A stretch of 64,000 nucleotides of DNA, from assembly GCA_049840475.1 (NCBI GenBank), contig JASGKX010000001.1:2294001-2358000 (forward strand). The letters run 5' to 3'. The notes under the pieces were generated by a model. That model saw nothing but the letters and a program-made list of their open reading frames with translations. It searched no databases and had not been told where the DNA came from. This DNA comes from JBGVSA01 sp049840475. Lineage in GTDB: Bacteria; Pseudomonadota; Gammaproteobacteria; Burkholderiales; Rhodocyclaceae. Each line of letters starts with the position of its first letter. Position 1 is the first letter of the stretch. This document shows, one piece after another, positions 27,701-36,170 of the stretch. The translations under genes were made by a program, and so were the position numbers.

Positions 27701-27939
27701 TGACCTCGCTGGCCTTCGTGCTGGGTATGGTGCCGCTGGTGTGGGCGACGGGCGCCGGTTCGGCTGCGCGTCGTTCGATGGGTACGGGCGTGTTCGGCGG
27801 CATGATCGCGGCGACTTTCGTGGCCACGATCTTTATCCCGCTGTTCTTCACCTGGCTGGGTGGTAATCGCAAGAAGTCCGCCGCCGATGAGGACGACGAT
27901 GACTCGCAAGCCCATGCATCGACCGGAGAGAAGCAATGA
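24796..27939 (+). CDS. acrB: RND multidrug efflux pump inner-membrane subunit (AcrB/MexB-type, HAE1)
   Basis: This 1047-residue transporter has the classic opening MFAQFFIRRPIFATVISLVI, twelve membrane helices and two large periplasmic loops. Family motifs include PTVSITTTYPGASAETL, GLAAKNAILIVEFA (the TM10 Lys) and FVPSEDQGYV. In TM4, where AcrB has the proton-relay pair Asp407-Asp408, this protein reads VVNDAIVVLENVER: the first Asp is Asn and the second is kept. The start has a GGGGCGCTGATCC-type spacer after acrA. Its TGA overlaps the ATG of the outer-membrane gene by four bases (27936-27939). It would expel drugs, detergents or plant-type phenolics by proton antiport; the substrate range is not readable. 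Confidence 0.94.
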   Translation: MFAQFFIRRPIFATVISLVIVIAGLVAAKVLPISQYPEISPPTVSITTTYPGASAETLARTVAAPIEQQLNGVEGLLYYTSNASSSGQLTITATFELGVNADQAAVNVNNKVNAVLPRLPTDVRTNGVVVQKRSNDILMLVSFASKDKSRDTLYMSNYASVNIVDDIKRTPGVGDVTVFGQDYAIRVWLRPDKMAQLGVTTTDVAAAISAQNFQYAAGKIGAAPIGADQQIVYTVTARGRLIDPEEFANIIVRAGGTGGFLRIRDIARVELGGKDYNVETRLDGAPAVGLAIYLQSGANALATAEAVKARMAEFSKTLPKGMEYGIPYDTTDFVKASITEVTHTLFEAAILVIAVVFIFLQNWRATLIPILAVPVSLIGAFAGLWLFGFSINTLTLFAMVLAIGIVVNDAIVVLENVERLMSEEGLSPREAAKEAMREVSGAVVAIVLVLCAVFVPVAFLGGIAGTLYQQFAVTVAVSVVFSGIVALTLTPALCAILLKPTHGKPNAFFRTFNTGFTKLTNGYLYAVGKSLHHRVISAVLFLGVIAVAVLMFMRIPTSFVPSEDQGYVFGAIILPDGASLARTMTTSESIRAQLAKHPAIDQIFMVNGFDLIGGGMKSSSATTFIKLKPWDQRKESADDMVKAVMGVGMMQKDGMAIAFNLPAIRGLGTAGGFEGYIQARGADDPHALQDVTNNLMAELGKDKRLTGLNTMFRAATPQLHVEVDEAKAMSLNVSISDVFVTLQSTMGSYYVNDFNKFGRAYQVQIAADAPFRSKPEDLGRVYVRSSDGNMIPLSALIKVTRTTGAESLDRYNGFLSAKIMGSGAQGVSSGDVIKIVEETAARVLPEGYQLAWTGQVFQEKRTGATSSAAFIFGLIMVFLILAAQYERWSLPIAVVMAIPFALLGALVAIWFRNDPNDIYFQIGLVVLIGLAAKNAILIVEFAAQQMAAGKDIFHAAMEAARLRFRPIVMTSLAFVLGMVPLVWATGAGSAARRSMGTGVFGGMIAATFVATIFIPLFFTWLGGNRKKSAADEDDDDSQAHASTGEKQ

Positions 27940-29360
27940 AGTACAGACTGACCCTTGTCGCCGCCTCCATGGCGGTGCTGATGGCCGGTTGCGCGGTCGG
28001 GCCCGACTATCAGCGGCCGACCGAGCCGCTGCCGGACCAATATGACGCTGTCACGGCAAACAGCACGGGTGCGGCGCAAGTCGCGCCCGACTGGTGGCGC
28101 GCCTTCAACGACCCGCAACTGGACGCGCTGGTGCAAAAGGCGCTGACCGATTCGAGCGATGTGCGTATTGCCATCGCCCGTATCGAACAGGCCGATGCCG
28201 TGCTGAAGCAGGCTGGCGCGGCACTGTTCCCGGAAGTGGACCTCGCGGGTGCTGCCACGCGCAGCCAGACGAGTGAATACCTCACGACTCCGGGGGCGGA
28301 CCGCCAGAACAACAACTTCCAGGCACGTGGTCTGGTGGCGGCGTACGAGCTCGATTTCTGGGGCAAGTTCCGCCGCGCCCGCGAAGCCGCCATTGCGCAG
28401 GCCGCCGGCAGCCACTACTACCGTGACACCGTGCGCCTGACCGTGGCAGGCCAGGTGGCGACCACGTACATTCAGTTGCGCGCGACGGAAGGCTTGCTCG
28501 ATGCCAACCGCGAAAGCCTCAAGAACCGTGAAGAAGCCGTGACCATCACCCAGCGTCGTTATGACGCCGGCAGCGTGTCGCGTCTCGACGTGGAACAGGC
28601 GATCAGCAACCGTGCTGCACTGGTGGCGCAGACCTCGTTGCTGGAAGGGCAGCGCGAAGTCTTCATACACACGCTGGCGCTGCTCACGGGCGATCCTGCG
28701 CTGGTCATCCAGCCGGGCGCCAGCGCGCGCGACCTGCCGACGCCGGCGGTGCCGCCGGTCGGCTTGCCGTCCGAGCTGATCGAGGCGCGTCCCGATGTGC
28801 GTCAGGCCGAAGCCACGCTGGCGTCCTATAACGCGCAGATCGGTGTGGCGAAGGCCGCGTTGTTCCCGACCATTTCGCTCACCGGCGCGTTCGGGGGGGC
28901 GAGTGCGGACCTGTCGGATCTGTTCAAGTCCGGCGCGCAAGCCTGGAACATCGGCGCGACGTTGAACCTGCCGATCTTCGATGCGGGTTATCGCAGCGGC
29001 AAGGTCAACCAGGCCACGGCTGTGCAGAAAGAAGCGCTTGAGCAATATCGCAAGACCGTGCAGACGGCCTTCAAGGAAGTGCGCGATGCGCTCAGTACGC
29101 TGCGCCAGGCCACGGTGTCGGAAGAAGCGCGCCGCGTGCAGCTCGATTCCGCCATCCGTTCCGAGCAGATCGCCAATGCCCGCTACAAGGCGGGTTCGGC
29201 AGCCTTTCTCGATCTGCTCGATTCACAGCGCAGCCGTAATGACGCCGACATTACCTATCTGTCGGCGCGCCAAAACCGGCTGACGGCGCAGATCGACCTG
29301 TACAAGGCACTCGGCGGTGGCTGGCGTCCGGATGTGACGATCACGGGTCGTGCGCCCTGA
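27936..29360 (+). CDS. RND efflux outer-membrane factor (OprM/NodT family lipoprotein)
   Basis: This 474-residue outer-membrane channel has a lipoprotein signal (MAVLMAGCAVGPDYQRP) and the two OEP repeats of the TolC family, with typical stretches DPQLDALVQKALTDSSDVRIA, AYELDFWGKFRRAREAA and LPIFDAGYRSGKVNQA. It is translationally coupled to the pump gene by a four-base overlap and followed by a strong terminator. It thus closes a complete tripartite operon of adaptor, pump and channel under the divergent TetR repressor. Confidence 0.93.
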   Translation: MKYRLTLVAASMAVLMAGCAVGPDYQRPTEPLPDQYDAVTANSTGAAQVAPDWWRAFNDPQLDALVQKALTDSSDVRIAIARIEQADAVLKQAGAALFPEVDLAGAATRSQTSEYLTTPGADRQNNNFQARGLVAAYELDFWGKFRRAREAAIAQAAGSHYYRDTVRLTVAGQVATTYIQLRATEGLLDANRESLKNREEAVTITQRRYDAGSVSRLDVEQAISNRAALVAQTSLLEGQREVFIHTLALLTGDPALVIQPGASARDLPTPAVPPVGLPSELIEARPDVRQAEATLASYNAQIGVAKAALFPTISLTGAFGGASADLSDLFKSGAQAWNIGATLNLPIFDAGYRSGKVNQATAVQKEALEQYRKTVQTAFKEVRDALSTLRQATVSEEARRVQLDSAIRSEQIANARYKAGSAAFLDLLDSQRSRNDADITYLSARQNRLTAQIDLYKALGGGWRPDVTITGRAP

Positions 29361-29380
29361 TCGTTGTTGTTCGTCCCGCA

Positions 29381-29409
29381 AAAGGCCGCTCCCCGGAGCG
29401 GCCTTTTTC
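29381..29409. terminator. Terminator after the efflux operon
   Basis: A stem of about 12 bp (29381-29393 with 29396-29408, very short loop) has A-rich and T-rich flanks. It lies between convergent genes and can act in both directions. Confidence 0.87.
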
Positions 29410-29424
29410 ATTTGGGCTTGGTGA

Positions 29425-29937
29425 TCAACGCAGAATGTCAACGGGCGTGCCCACCTTTGCTATCCGAAAGAGCTCTTCAATGTCGGCGTTGTCGAGGGCG
29501 ATGCAACCGAGCGTCCAGTCACGACTGTTGCCGCCTCCGTGCAGAAAGATGTCGCCGCCGAGCGCGGTGTTCTGCGGCGGCAGCTTGTTTTTGCGGTGAG
29601 CGTCTGCGATGGCAGCGTATTGCGCCTTATTGATGCGTTTGGCCTTCAGTCCCCGCGCGGCATCATTGACGCTCGGGTAATCAATGCCCAGCGACAGATG
29701 AAACTGGCTGTTGGCGTTTTTTACGCGGATGACATACCGGCCCTCAGGCGTTCTGCCGTCTCCTTGCCGGAGCTTGGTGTCTTCGGGCGCAAAGCCCAAT
29801 GCGGCGCGATACGTTCTGATGACTTTTCCATCGTCGAGCACCTGCACGACGCGTTCCTGTTTCTTCACAACGATGGTCATGTTCGCGGCGAACGATGCCT
29901 GTGCGAACACAGCGAGCACCACTGCCAGCACCCTCAT
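29425..29937 (-). CDS. L,D-transpeptidase family protein (YkuD domain)
   Basis: This 170-residue protein has a signal peptide (MRVLAVVLAVFAQASFA) and a YkuD catalytic domain with the active-site block FLHGGGNSRDWTLGCIALDN. In it the His and the Cys of GCIAL are the catalytic pair. L,D-transpeptidases make 3-3 cross-links in peptidoglycan or attach lipoproteins to it; small single-domain members like this one are often of unknown specific role (ErfK/YafK-like). It is convergent with the efflux operon and read in the same direction as the SDR gene, with a 27-base gap. Confidence 0.9.
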   Translation of the reverse strand: MRVLAVVLAVFAQASFAANMTIVVKKQERVVQVLDDGKVIRTYRAALGFAPEDTKLRQGDGRTPEGRYVIRVKNANSQFHLSLGIDYPSVNDAARGLKAKRINKAQYAAIADAHRKNKLPPQNTALGGDIFLHGGGNSRDWTLGCIALDNADIEELFRIAKVGTPVDILR

Positions 29938-29964
29938 GACGGTCGGCCCGGCTGCGTCAAGACG

Positions 29965-30757
<793 letters not shown>

Positions 30758-30787
30758 GTGCGGTGCTCCTTTGACGAGAAGGAAAAC

Positions 30788-31117
30788 TCAGCGCGTCAGG
30801 ATGACGTACAGCGTCCCCATCAGCGACAAACCGGCGATACCGATGGCGGTGATCGCCATGATCGTGACGCGATGCAAGCGTTCGTCGGCCGCTTCCGCAG
30901 CAGCCTCGACAGCAGCCAGCGAGCGCTCCAGTTGCGCAGCCAGTTCCTTGATGTACGCGGTGTTCTGCGAGGCGGCGTTCTGAAGCTCAGTGATCTGCTG
31001 CTGCAGTGTCGCCTGCGCGCCGTCGCCCTTGCGTGTGAATACCGGCAGCGTAGCCGAGATGATTGTGCCCAGGTGAGGCAGCACGGCCTTGAGCGCCGGA
31101 ACGACCCAGGTTGCCAT
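30788..31117 (-). CDS. Small protein with predicted coiled coil and C-terminal membrane helix
   Basis: This is a 109-residue protein of unknown function. Residues about 35-85 are rich in Ala, Glu, Gln and Leu in a heptad-like pattern (LQQQITELQNAASQNTAYIK), suggesting a coiled coil. Residues about 87-107 form one hydrophobic helix near the C-terminus, so it may be tail-anchored in the inner membrane. The start at 31117 (MATWVVPALK) has AAAGGA upstream; a longer frame to 31324 overlaps the GNAT gene and lacks a ribosome site. The gene lies between the GNAT and SDR genes on the same strand. Confidence 0.7.
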   Translation of the reverse strand: MATWVVPALKAVLPHLGTIISATLPVFTRKGDGAQATLQQQITELQNAASQNTAYIKELAAQLERSLAAVEAAAEAADERLHRVTIMAITAIGIAGLSLMGTLYVILTR

Positions 31118-31191
31118 CGATGATCCTTTCTGGTCGGTGGATTCGTTCTGTATCGACCGGAGCGCGCCGAGCGGGTTCGCGCGCAGTGTTC

Positions 31192-31713
31192 TCAGAGTGC
31201 AGCAAAGGCAGCGTGGTAGCGCACCAGCGTTGGCGTACCGTCGAGCGCGCCAGGGGTGAGTTCCACTGCCATGAATGCCTCGGCCGGCACGCCGTGTGCC
31301 TCGTATTCGCTGGCAAGCTGCCAATGGCTCGCGGCACGGAAACCGAATCGGCCGTAGTACGCCGGGTCGCCGAGCACGAACACCGCCGAGCCGCCGTTGG
31401 CGCGAACGCTTTCGATGGCGGCGCGCACCAGTTGTCCGCCCACGCCGCGTCTTTGCCAGCCGCTCGCAACCGCCAGCGGCGCCAATCCGAATGCCCCAAC
31501 CGGTGCCTGCATGGGCGACATCGCCACGTGGCCGATGATTCCATCGGTCGTTGCTGCCACCAGCCCGATGTACGCCGGATCGTCACGCAAGGCGTCGACC
31601 AGATTGGCCTCGGCCTCGGTGGGGAAGGCCGCAGCATTCAGTGCGTGGATCGTCGTGCGATCCGCGCCGCGCTCGGGGCGGACAGTGACGGATTCAGTTC
31701 TGGTGTCGGCCAT
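31192..31713 (-). CDS. GNAT-family N-acetyltransferase
   Basis: This 173-residue cytoplasmic enzyme should transfer an acetyl group from acetyl-CoA to an amine. The acetyl-CoA binding motif is visible as GWQRRGVGGQLVRAAIE (R/Q-x-x-G-x-G/A), preceded by the strand APLAVASG and followed by VFVLGDPAYYGRFGFR, which is typical of the YhbS/eis-like subgroup. Its 5' end overlaps the 3' end of the GFA gene by 20 bases, so the two are translated together. The acceptor substrate is not predictable. Confidence 0.88.
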   Translation of the reverse strand: MADTRTESVTVRPERGADRTTIHALNAAAFPTEAEANLVDALRDDPAYIGLVAATTDGIIGHVAMSPMQAPVGAFGLAPLAVASGWQRRGVGGQLVRAAIESVRANGGSAVFVLGDPAYYGRFGFRAASHWQLASEYEAHGVPAEAFMAVELTPGALDGTPTLVRYHAAFAAL

Positions 31714-32053
31714 CGTATGGCACGCGCGTCAGCGTGGTCAGGTCGATGTCGTCCAGGCACCGCACATTGATGGCGGCCACAACGTTACCTGCCGGGTCCT
31801 TGCCATCGGCAAACGGCTGCACGCCACAGGTGGGGCAGAAGCGATGTTCGATGATGTGCCGGTTGAACTGATAGGTGGACATGGCTGCGCGATCACGCGG
31901 CGCCTTCAGGCGGAACTGGTCCGGGCCGACGAACCACAACAGCAGGCCTTTTCGCTGACAGTGCGTGCAGTTGCACTCGATCACGTTGCCGATCTCGCCA
32001 TCCACTTCGAACGCGATGCTGCCGCAGTGACAGCTTCCGGTATAGGTGGGCAT
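31694..32053 (-). CDS. GFA-family zinc-binding protein (glutathione-dependent formaldehyde-activating enzyme family)
   Basis: This 119-residue protein carries the cysteine pattern of the GFA family: CHCG near the N-terminus, CNCTHC around residue 28 and CPTCG around residue 73, which bind two zinc ions. Members were named for condensing formaldehyde with glutathione, but many have unknown roles. It overlaps the acetyltransferase gene by 20 bases. There is no formaldehyde-oxidation gene in the neighbourhood to support the named activity. Confidence 0.88.
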   Translation of the reverse strand: MPTYTGSCHCGSIAFEVDGEIGNVIECNCTHCQRKGLLLWFVGPDQFRLKAPRDRAAMSTYQFNRHIIEHRFCPTCGVQPFADGKDPAGNVVAAINVRCLDDIDLTTLTRVPYDGRHQN

Positions 32054-32132
32054 GCAGGTCTCCGCTTGTCGTTGTCGGAACCCGGCAGATTAGCGCAAAA
32101 CGTGTGAAGGCGGCTTGCGTCGGCACGGACTG

Positions 32133-32972
32133 CTAGAAGCCGTTGTAGGCCCACACAGCAAAGGCCAGCGCAGCAAAAAAAGCTGCCAGCGAGCCCCATG
32201 CCTTGAGTCGATACTGGCGCACCATGGTATCTGGTGCAATGTCCGACACCATGAACCAGCGCCCGTCCGGAGAGGGGCCCAGCGAATGCGCATCGGGCAA
32301 CGCGCCGCCTTCGGCCCATTCGAGGCTGACCTCGCGCCGGGCAGCATTGCGGGCGAGTTCCCACTCTTCGAGACTCAATTCGCCGTTGCCATCGAGATCA
32401 AATTTCTTCTGCGCCGTGCCATCGCGCTTCCATTCCGTCAGGCGATCATTCATCGCTGCCTTGATGGTGGGGCGGCGGCTGGCGCCGCTTTCGGTGGCGA
32501 GATGTCCCAGCGCGTACAGACGGGTGCCGGGGATCAGCACGCGCAGCGTGGTGCGCTGGCCATATTCCACATTGACACTGCGTTGCGCTGTGATGATGTC
32601 GGCACCTTCGGCGTCGACCACGCAATGTCCGCTGCCATCATCAATGATGAACGAGGCATCGGATCGTTCGCGGTGCACTTCGCGCCAGTTGTTGTCCCGA
32701 TCGCCCCACTGTTCTTCGATGACATACTCGTACCACAGGCAGGGCAGACCCGTGGCGGGGGAGTAAAGCGGCAGTCCTCCGATTGCGCGGCCGATGCCGA
32801 CCAGTTCGACATAGCCTTGCGGCGCCGTTGCGATTCGCGCACTCGGCACGTCGGCCATCGCGCGGTAGCGGCGATAGTGGATCAGCCAACTGACGAACGC
32901 CACGATCGAAGCCCCAGCCATTACCGGCCAGTTCGCAATGAGCTGGAATGGGCCCAGATTCGAAGGTGTCAC
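32133..32972 (-). CDS. GIDE-domain membrane protein with an EF-hand
   Basis: The protein has about 279 residues if it starts at the GTG at 32972; the frame is open back to 33077, through the end of lemA, so the start is uncertain. An N-terminal membrane helix (ANWPVMAGASIVAFVSWLI) is followed by a region resembling GIDE/E3-ligase-like domains (LVGIGRAIGGLPLYSPATGL, CLWYEYVIEEQ, DDGSGHCVVDAEGADI, LRVLIPGTRLYALGHL). Near residue 205 comes a canonical EF-hand loop (DLDGNGELSLEE) and finally a C-terminal membrane helix. It lies directly downstream of lemA and is probably co-transcribed. No RING finger is visible, so ubiquitin-type activity should not be assumed. The calcium loop between two membrane anchors is unusual. 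Confidence 0.75.
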   Translation of the reverse strand: MTPSNLGPFQLIANWPVMAGASIVAFVSWLIHYRRYRAMADVPSARIATAPQGYVELVGIGRAIGGLPLYSPATGLPCLWYEYVIEEQWGDRDNNWREVHRERSDASFIIDDGSGHCVVDAEGADIITAQRSVNVEYGQRTTLRVLIPGTRLYALGHLATESGASRRPTIKAAMNDRLTEWKRDGTAQKKFDLDGNGELSLEEWELARNAARREVSLEWAEGGALPDAHSLGPSPDGRWFMVSDIAPDTMVRQYRLKAWGSLAAFFAALAFAVWAYNGF

Positions 32973-32992
32973 GCGCGTATGCAGCCGAAGGC

Positions 32993-33562
32993 TCAGCGCG
33001 CGAACAGCGCTGCCACGTTGACGTCGGCCTTTTCTGCGGCAGCGAAGCGGAGCAGGGGTTTTTCTTCGAACGCGCACAGGCGTGCGATGAAGAACGCCGG
33101 GAACTGCTCGATGCGCGCGTTGTTGATGTTGACCGTCTCGTTGTACAGCTCACGGCGGTCGGAGATGGCGTCTTCGAGTTCGCTGACGCGTTGCTGAAGT
33201 TGCACGAACTGTTCGTTGGCGCGTAGTTCGGGATAGCTCTCGGCCACAGCGAAGAGCTGACCGATGCCGGCACGCAGTTCGCCTTCGGCGCGACCAAGAC
33301 TGTGCACGTCACCATGCGCACGGGCGCTGGCCAGCCCATTGCGGGCAGCGATCACGCGTTCGAGCGTGCTCGATTCAAAATCACGATATTGGCGGCAGAC
33401 TTCGATCAGCTTTGGCAATTCATCGTGACGTTGCTTGAGCAGCACGTCGATGTTGGCCCATGCGCGGGCGACTGCATGCTTGAGCACAACCAAGCCGTTG
33501 TAGAGCATGACGCCGTACGCCAGCACTGCCAGTACCACACCCCAGAAAATCCACGCAGCCAT
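32993..33562 (-). CDS. LemA family protein
   Basis: This 189-residue membrane protein has one N-terminal helix (MAAWIFWGVVLAVLAYGVML), then the LemA core of long helices with YNGLVVLKHAVARAWANIDV, LLKQRHDELPKLIEVCRQY and YPELRANEQFVQLQQRVSEL, and finally YNETVNINNARIEQFPA. LemA family proteins are found across bacteria; their molecular role is poorly defined. The start at 33562 has AAGGAATCGGC upstream. The GIDE-domain gene follows within about 20 bases, suggesting a two-gene operon. Confidence 0.9.
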   Translation of the reverse strand: MAAWIFWGVVLAVLAYGVMLYNGLVVLKHAVARAWANIDVLLKQRHDELPKLIEVCRQYRDFESSTLERVIAARNGLASARAHGDVHSLGRAEGELRAGIGQLFAVAESYPELRANEQFVQLQQRVSELEDAISDRRELYNETVNINNARIEQFPAFFIARLCAFEEKPLLRFAAAEKADVNVAALFAR

Positions 33563-33693
33563 ATGCCGATTCCTTGCCGTCCAATGCTCGCATGCTAACC
33601 CGATGTACGAATTTTCTGGGCGGCCATGCGATGCGCGGTGCGTAGCATCGCACGTGATGGCGCCAGCACGAGGTGCGCTGCTCCCATGGGCAC

Positions 33694-33722
33694 AAAAAAG
33701 CCCGCACGCGGCGGGCTTTTTT
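33694..33722 (-). terminator. Rho-independent terminator of sodB
   Basis: A perfect 12-bp stem (33694-33705 with 33711-33722) with a 5-base loop and A/T flanks lies 20 bases past the sodB stop. It also separates sodB from lemA. Confidence 0.9.
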
Positions 33723-33742
33723 GCTCAGGCAGCGCCTTGGGA

Positions 33743-34324
33743 TCAGCCAAAGTTCTTGGCGGCGAATTCCCAGTTGGCCAGATTGTTCAGGAAGGCTTCC
33801 ACGAACTTCGGGCGGGCGTTGCGATAGTCGATGTAGTAGGCGTGTTCCCACACGTCGAGCGTCAGCAGGGCGACGTCGCCAGTGGTTATCGGGTTGCCGG
33901 CAGCACCGGTGTTCAGAATGTTGACCGAACCGTCGGCCTTCTTGACCAGCCACGTCCAGCCAGAACCGAAGTTGCCGACTGCGCTCTTGGCGAAGGCTTC
34001 CTTGAAGGCGTCGAAGCTGCCCCACTTGGCGTTGATGGCGTCAGCCAGCTTGCCGGCCGGTGCGCCGCCGCCATTGGGCTTCATCGAGTTCCAGAAGAAG
34101 GTGTGGTTCCAGACCTGCGCCGAGTTGTTGTAGATGCCACCCGACGACTTCTTGATGATGTCTTCGAGCGCAGCGTTTTCGAACTCGGTGCCCTTGATGA
34201 GGTTGTTCAGGTTCGTGACATAGGCTTGGTGGTGCTTGCCGTAGTGATACTCGAAGGTTTCTTCCGAGATATGCGGTGCCAGTGCGTTCTTGGCGTACGG
34301 CAGCGGCGGCAGGGTATGTTCCAT
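33743..34324 (-). CDS. sodB: Superoxide dismutase (Fe type)
   Basis: This 193-residue cytoplasmic enzyme dismutates superoxide. The four metal ligands are visible in YHYGKHHQAYV (His), WNHTFFWNSM (His) and DVWEHAYYID (Asp and His). GSGWTWLVKK and the overall length fit the Fe-dependent SodB clade, although Fe/Mn preference cannot be settled from sequence alone. CAAGGAGCC precedes the ATG. It lies 78 bases downstream of xseA on the same strand; a 7-bp hairpin in that gap may separate the two transcripts. Confidence 0.95.
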   Translation of the reverse strand: MEHTLPPLPYAKNALAPHISEETFEYHYGKHHQAYVTNLNNLIKGTEFENAALEDIIKKSSGGIYNNSAQVWNHTFFWNSMKPNGGGAPAGKLADAINAKWGSFDAFKEAFAKSAVGNFGSGWTWLVKKADGSVNILNTGAAGNPITTGDVALLTLDVWEHAYYIDYRNARPKFVEAFLNNLANWEFAAKNFG

Positions 34325-34351
34325 GATCGGGCTCCTTGTTGGTGTTTGAGC

Positions 34352-34378
34352 GTTCCGACCAGCCGGGCCGTTCGGAAC
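34352..34378 (-). other. Inverted repeat in the xseA-sodB gap
   Basis: GTTCCGA (34352-34358) pairs with TCGGAAC (34372-34378) around a GC-rich loop. There is no T-run, so it could be an operator, a leader hairpin of sodB or a weak terminator of xseA. Confidence 0.4.
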
Positions 34379-34402
34379 ACTGTTTGGGGAAACCCGCCAA
34401 GT

Positions 34403-35791
34403 CTAGTTTGGATCGTCGGTGCCTGACAACCGGTCGGCGGGTGTGGTCTTGATGACGACGGCATCAATCGTGCCGTCGCAGAGCTTGATGTCGACCGCTT
34501 CGTCGACACGTGCATCGCCGACGCCACGCAGCACGTGTCCGTCAGCGCCCCGCACGATGGCATAGCCACGCGTGAGTACCGCCTCGGGGTTCAGATGCTG
34601 GAGGTGGCTGGCCAGCGCGTCGAGATGCGCGCGCGTGCGATCGATCGGCTGTCGCGCGCCGCGAGCCAATCGCGGGGCGAGGCTGTCCAGGCGCTGTGCA
34701 ATCAGATCGAGGCGCGGCCGGCGCGAGGTCAGACGGGTATCGAACCGTGCCAGCAACGTGCGCCGCTCGTTCAGAACGCGTCCTTGCGCATGGGCCAGCC
34801 GCAACGCGAGCTTGTCGACGTCTACGCGGCTGCGCGCCAGTCGCTCACGCGGATGGAGCAGGCGGCGCTGGGCCAGATCAACACGTTGCCAGGCCTCGTT
34901 CATGACATGCCGGGCTGCGCGCGACAGCGAGCGCGCCAGCATCGGCAGGCGCGACTGCACTTGTATATAGCCCGCGCTGACGGCTTCGGCCGCTGCCGTG
35001 GGAGTGGCTGCGCGCAGATCGGCCACAAAGTCGCACAGCGTGGTGTCGGTCTCATGACCGACGCCGCTGACCACCGGAATCGGGCTGGCGTGGATGGCGC
35101 GCACGACGGCTTCGTGATTAAAGCCCCACAGGTCTTCCAGGCTGCCGCCGCCACGGCAGACGATCAGCGCTTCGATACCGTCGTGTTCTGCGCGCGCGCC
35201 AGCCTGTGCGATGGTGCGGGCGATCAGCTCGCCGACGCCGTCGCCCTGTACTTGGGTGGGATAGACCACCACGCGCATGGCCGGCGCGCGGCGGCGGAGC
35301 GTCACCAATACATCATGCAGCGCTGCGCCCGATTTTGATGTCACCACACCGACCGCGCGGGGCAGGGTGGGCAAGGGGCGCTTGTGTTCAGCGTCGAACA
35401 AGCCTTCTTCGGTCAGCCGGGCCTTCAGGCGCATGAAGGCTTCGTACAGATTGCCTTGGCCGGCGCGGCGAACGGACTCTACCGACAGTTGCAGATCGCC
35501 GCGCGGTTCATAAACGGTAATTTGCGCGCGAACTTCGACGCGCATGCCTTCGGCCAACTGAAAGGGCAACAGTTGTGCGCGCGTCCGCCACATGACGCAG
35601 CGCATCTGCGCGGACGAATCCTTCAGCGTGAAGTAAACATGCCCCGACGCTGCGCGGGTGACGCTGGATATTTCGCCCGACACCCAACACAACGGAAGCG
35701 TGGACTCGAGCAAGGCGCGCGCCCGGTGAACAATTTCGGACACCGGAAGTACATTTGCCTCAGGAATCGGCTGGAAAAGCGCGTCAGTCAT
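34403..35791 (-). CDS. xseA: Exodeoxyribonuclease VII large subunit
   Basis: The large subunit of ExoVII degrades single-stranded DNA together with the small subunit XseB, which is not encoded here. The 462-residue protein has the N-terminal OB fold (VSGEISSVTRAASGHVYFTLKD), the catalytic core (VGVVTSKSGAALHDVL, VYPTQVQGDGV, ALIVCRGGGSLEDLW, PVVSGVGHETDTTLCDFVADLRA) and a long Arg/Leu-rich helical region. It ends with the C-terminal segment LNPEAVLTRGYAIVR. The ATG at 35791 lies directly next to the large spacer before exbB, which is divergent. Confidence 0.95.
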   Translation of the reverse strand: MTDALFQPIPEANVLPVSEIVHRARALLESTLPLCWVSGEISSVTRAASGHVYFTLKDSSAQMRCVMWRTRAQLLPFQLAEGMRVEVRAQITVYEPRGDLQLSVESVRRAGQGNLYEAFMRLKARLTEEGLFDAEHKRPLPTLPRAVGVVTSKSGAALHDVLVTLRRRAPAMRVVVYPTQVQGDGVGELIARTIAQAGARAEHDGIEALIVCRGGGSLEDLWGFNHEAVVRAIHASPIPVVSGVGHETDTTLCDFVADLRAATPTAAAEAVSAGYIQVQSRLPMLARSLSRAARHVMNEAWQRVDLAQRRLLHPRERLARSRVDVDKLALRLAHAQGRVLNERRTLLARFDTRLTSRRPRLDLIAQRLDSLAPRLARGARQPIDRTRAHLDALASHLQHLNPEAVLTRGYAIVRGADGHVLRGVGDARVDEAVDIKLCDGTIDAVVIKTTPADRLSGTDDPN

Positions 35792-36170
35792 AGGTCCGCG
35801 ATTGTAGCGAAATCCACACCGGTCATTGTGCAGTGCGAAGAGATTGGCATTTGGCCGACAGAACAGGCTTGACAGTATGCGACTTTTCTAAGTGATTGAT
35901 TTTTAAGTATTGTCATCATAGCTTCATTTTTGATCGCCACAATGAAAACCCTTGCCGGAAGGCCACTTAGAGAATTCGTTACAAACCTACCCACAAAGTT
36001 ATCCACAGAAATTGTGGATTATGTTGTCCGACTTTGTCCTAGGCAGCTTTGCGCCGCACTCCGACACCCGTTTGGCCCCGGCTGTCCGGCGTTCGACCGG
36101 TGCAACTTGCCCATCGATTGCATCAGGGGCTAAAGTTCCGCGCCTGATATCGCTCATCGGAGTCGTTTAC
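35792..36170. other. Intergenic region between xseA and exbB with DnaA-like boxes
   Basis: This 379-base divergent spacer is AT-richer than its surroundings in its first half. It holds two inverted DnaA-type boxes (35999-36021) and a TTGACA at 35869-35874 without a convincing -10. No protein-coding gene is supported; short open frames in it lack ribosome sites. Confidence 0.5.
35999..36021. promoter_or_regulatory. Pair of inverted DnaA-box-like sequences
   Basis: TTATCCACA (35999-36007) matches the DnaA-box consensus exactly. TGTGGATTA (36013-36021) is the inverted copy with one mismatch, five bases away. Role unknown; see findings. Confidence 0.55.

Noticed and set aside
27549..29045. Open frame on the minus strand opposite the end of the efflux operon
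   Set aside because: Opposite strand of acrB and the outer-membrane gene; no ribosome site or family.
35999..36021. Replication origin at the DnaA boxes
   Set aside because: Only two boxes, no AT-rich unwinding element with repeats, and no dnaA, dnaN or rpmH nearby.
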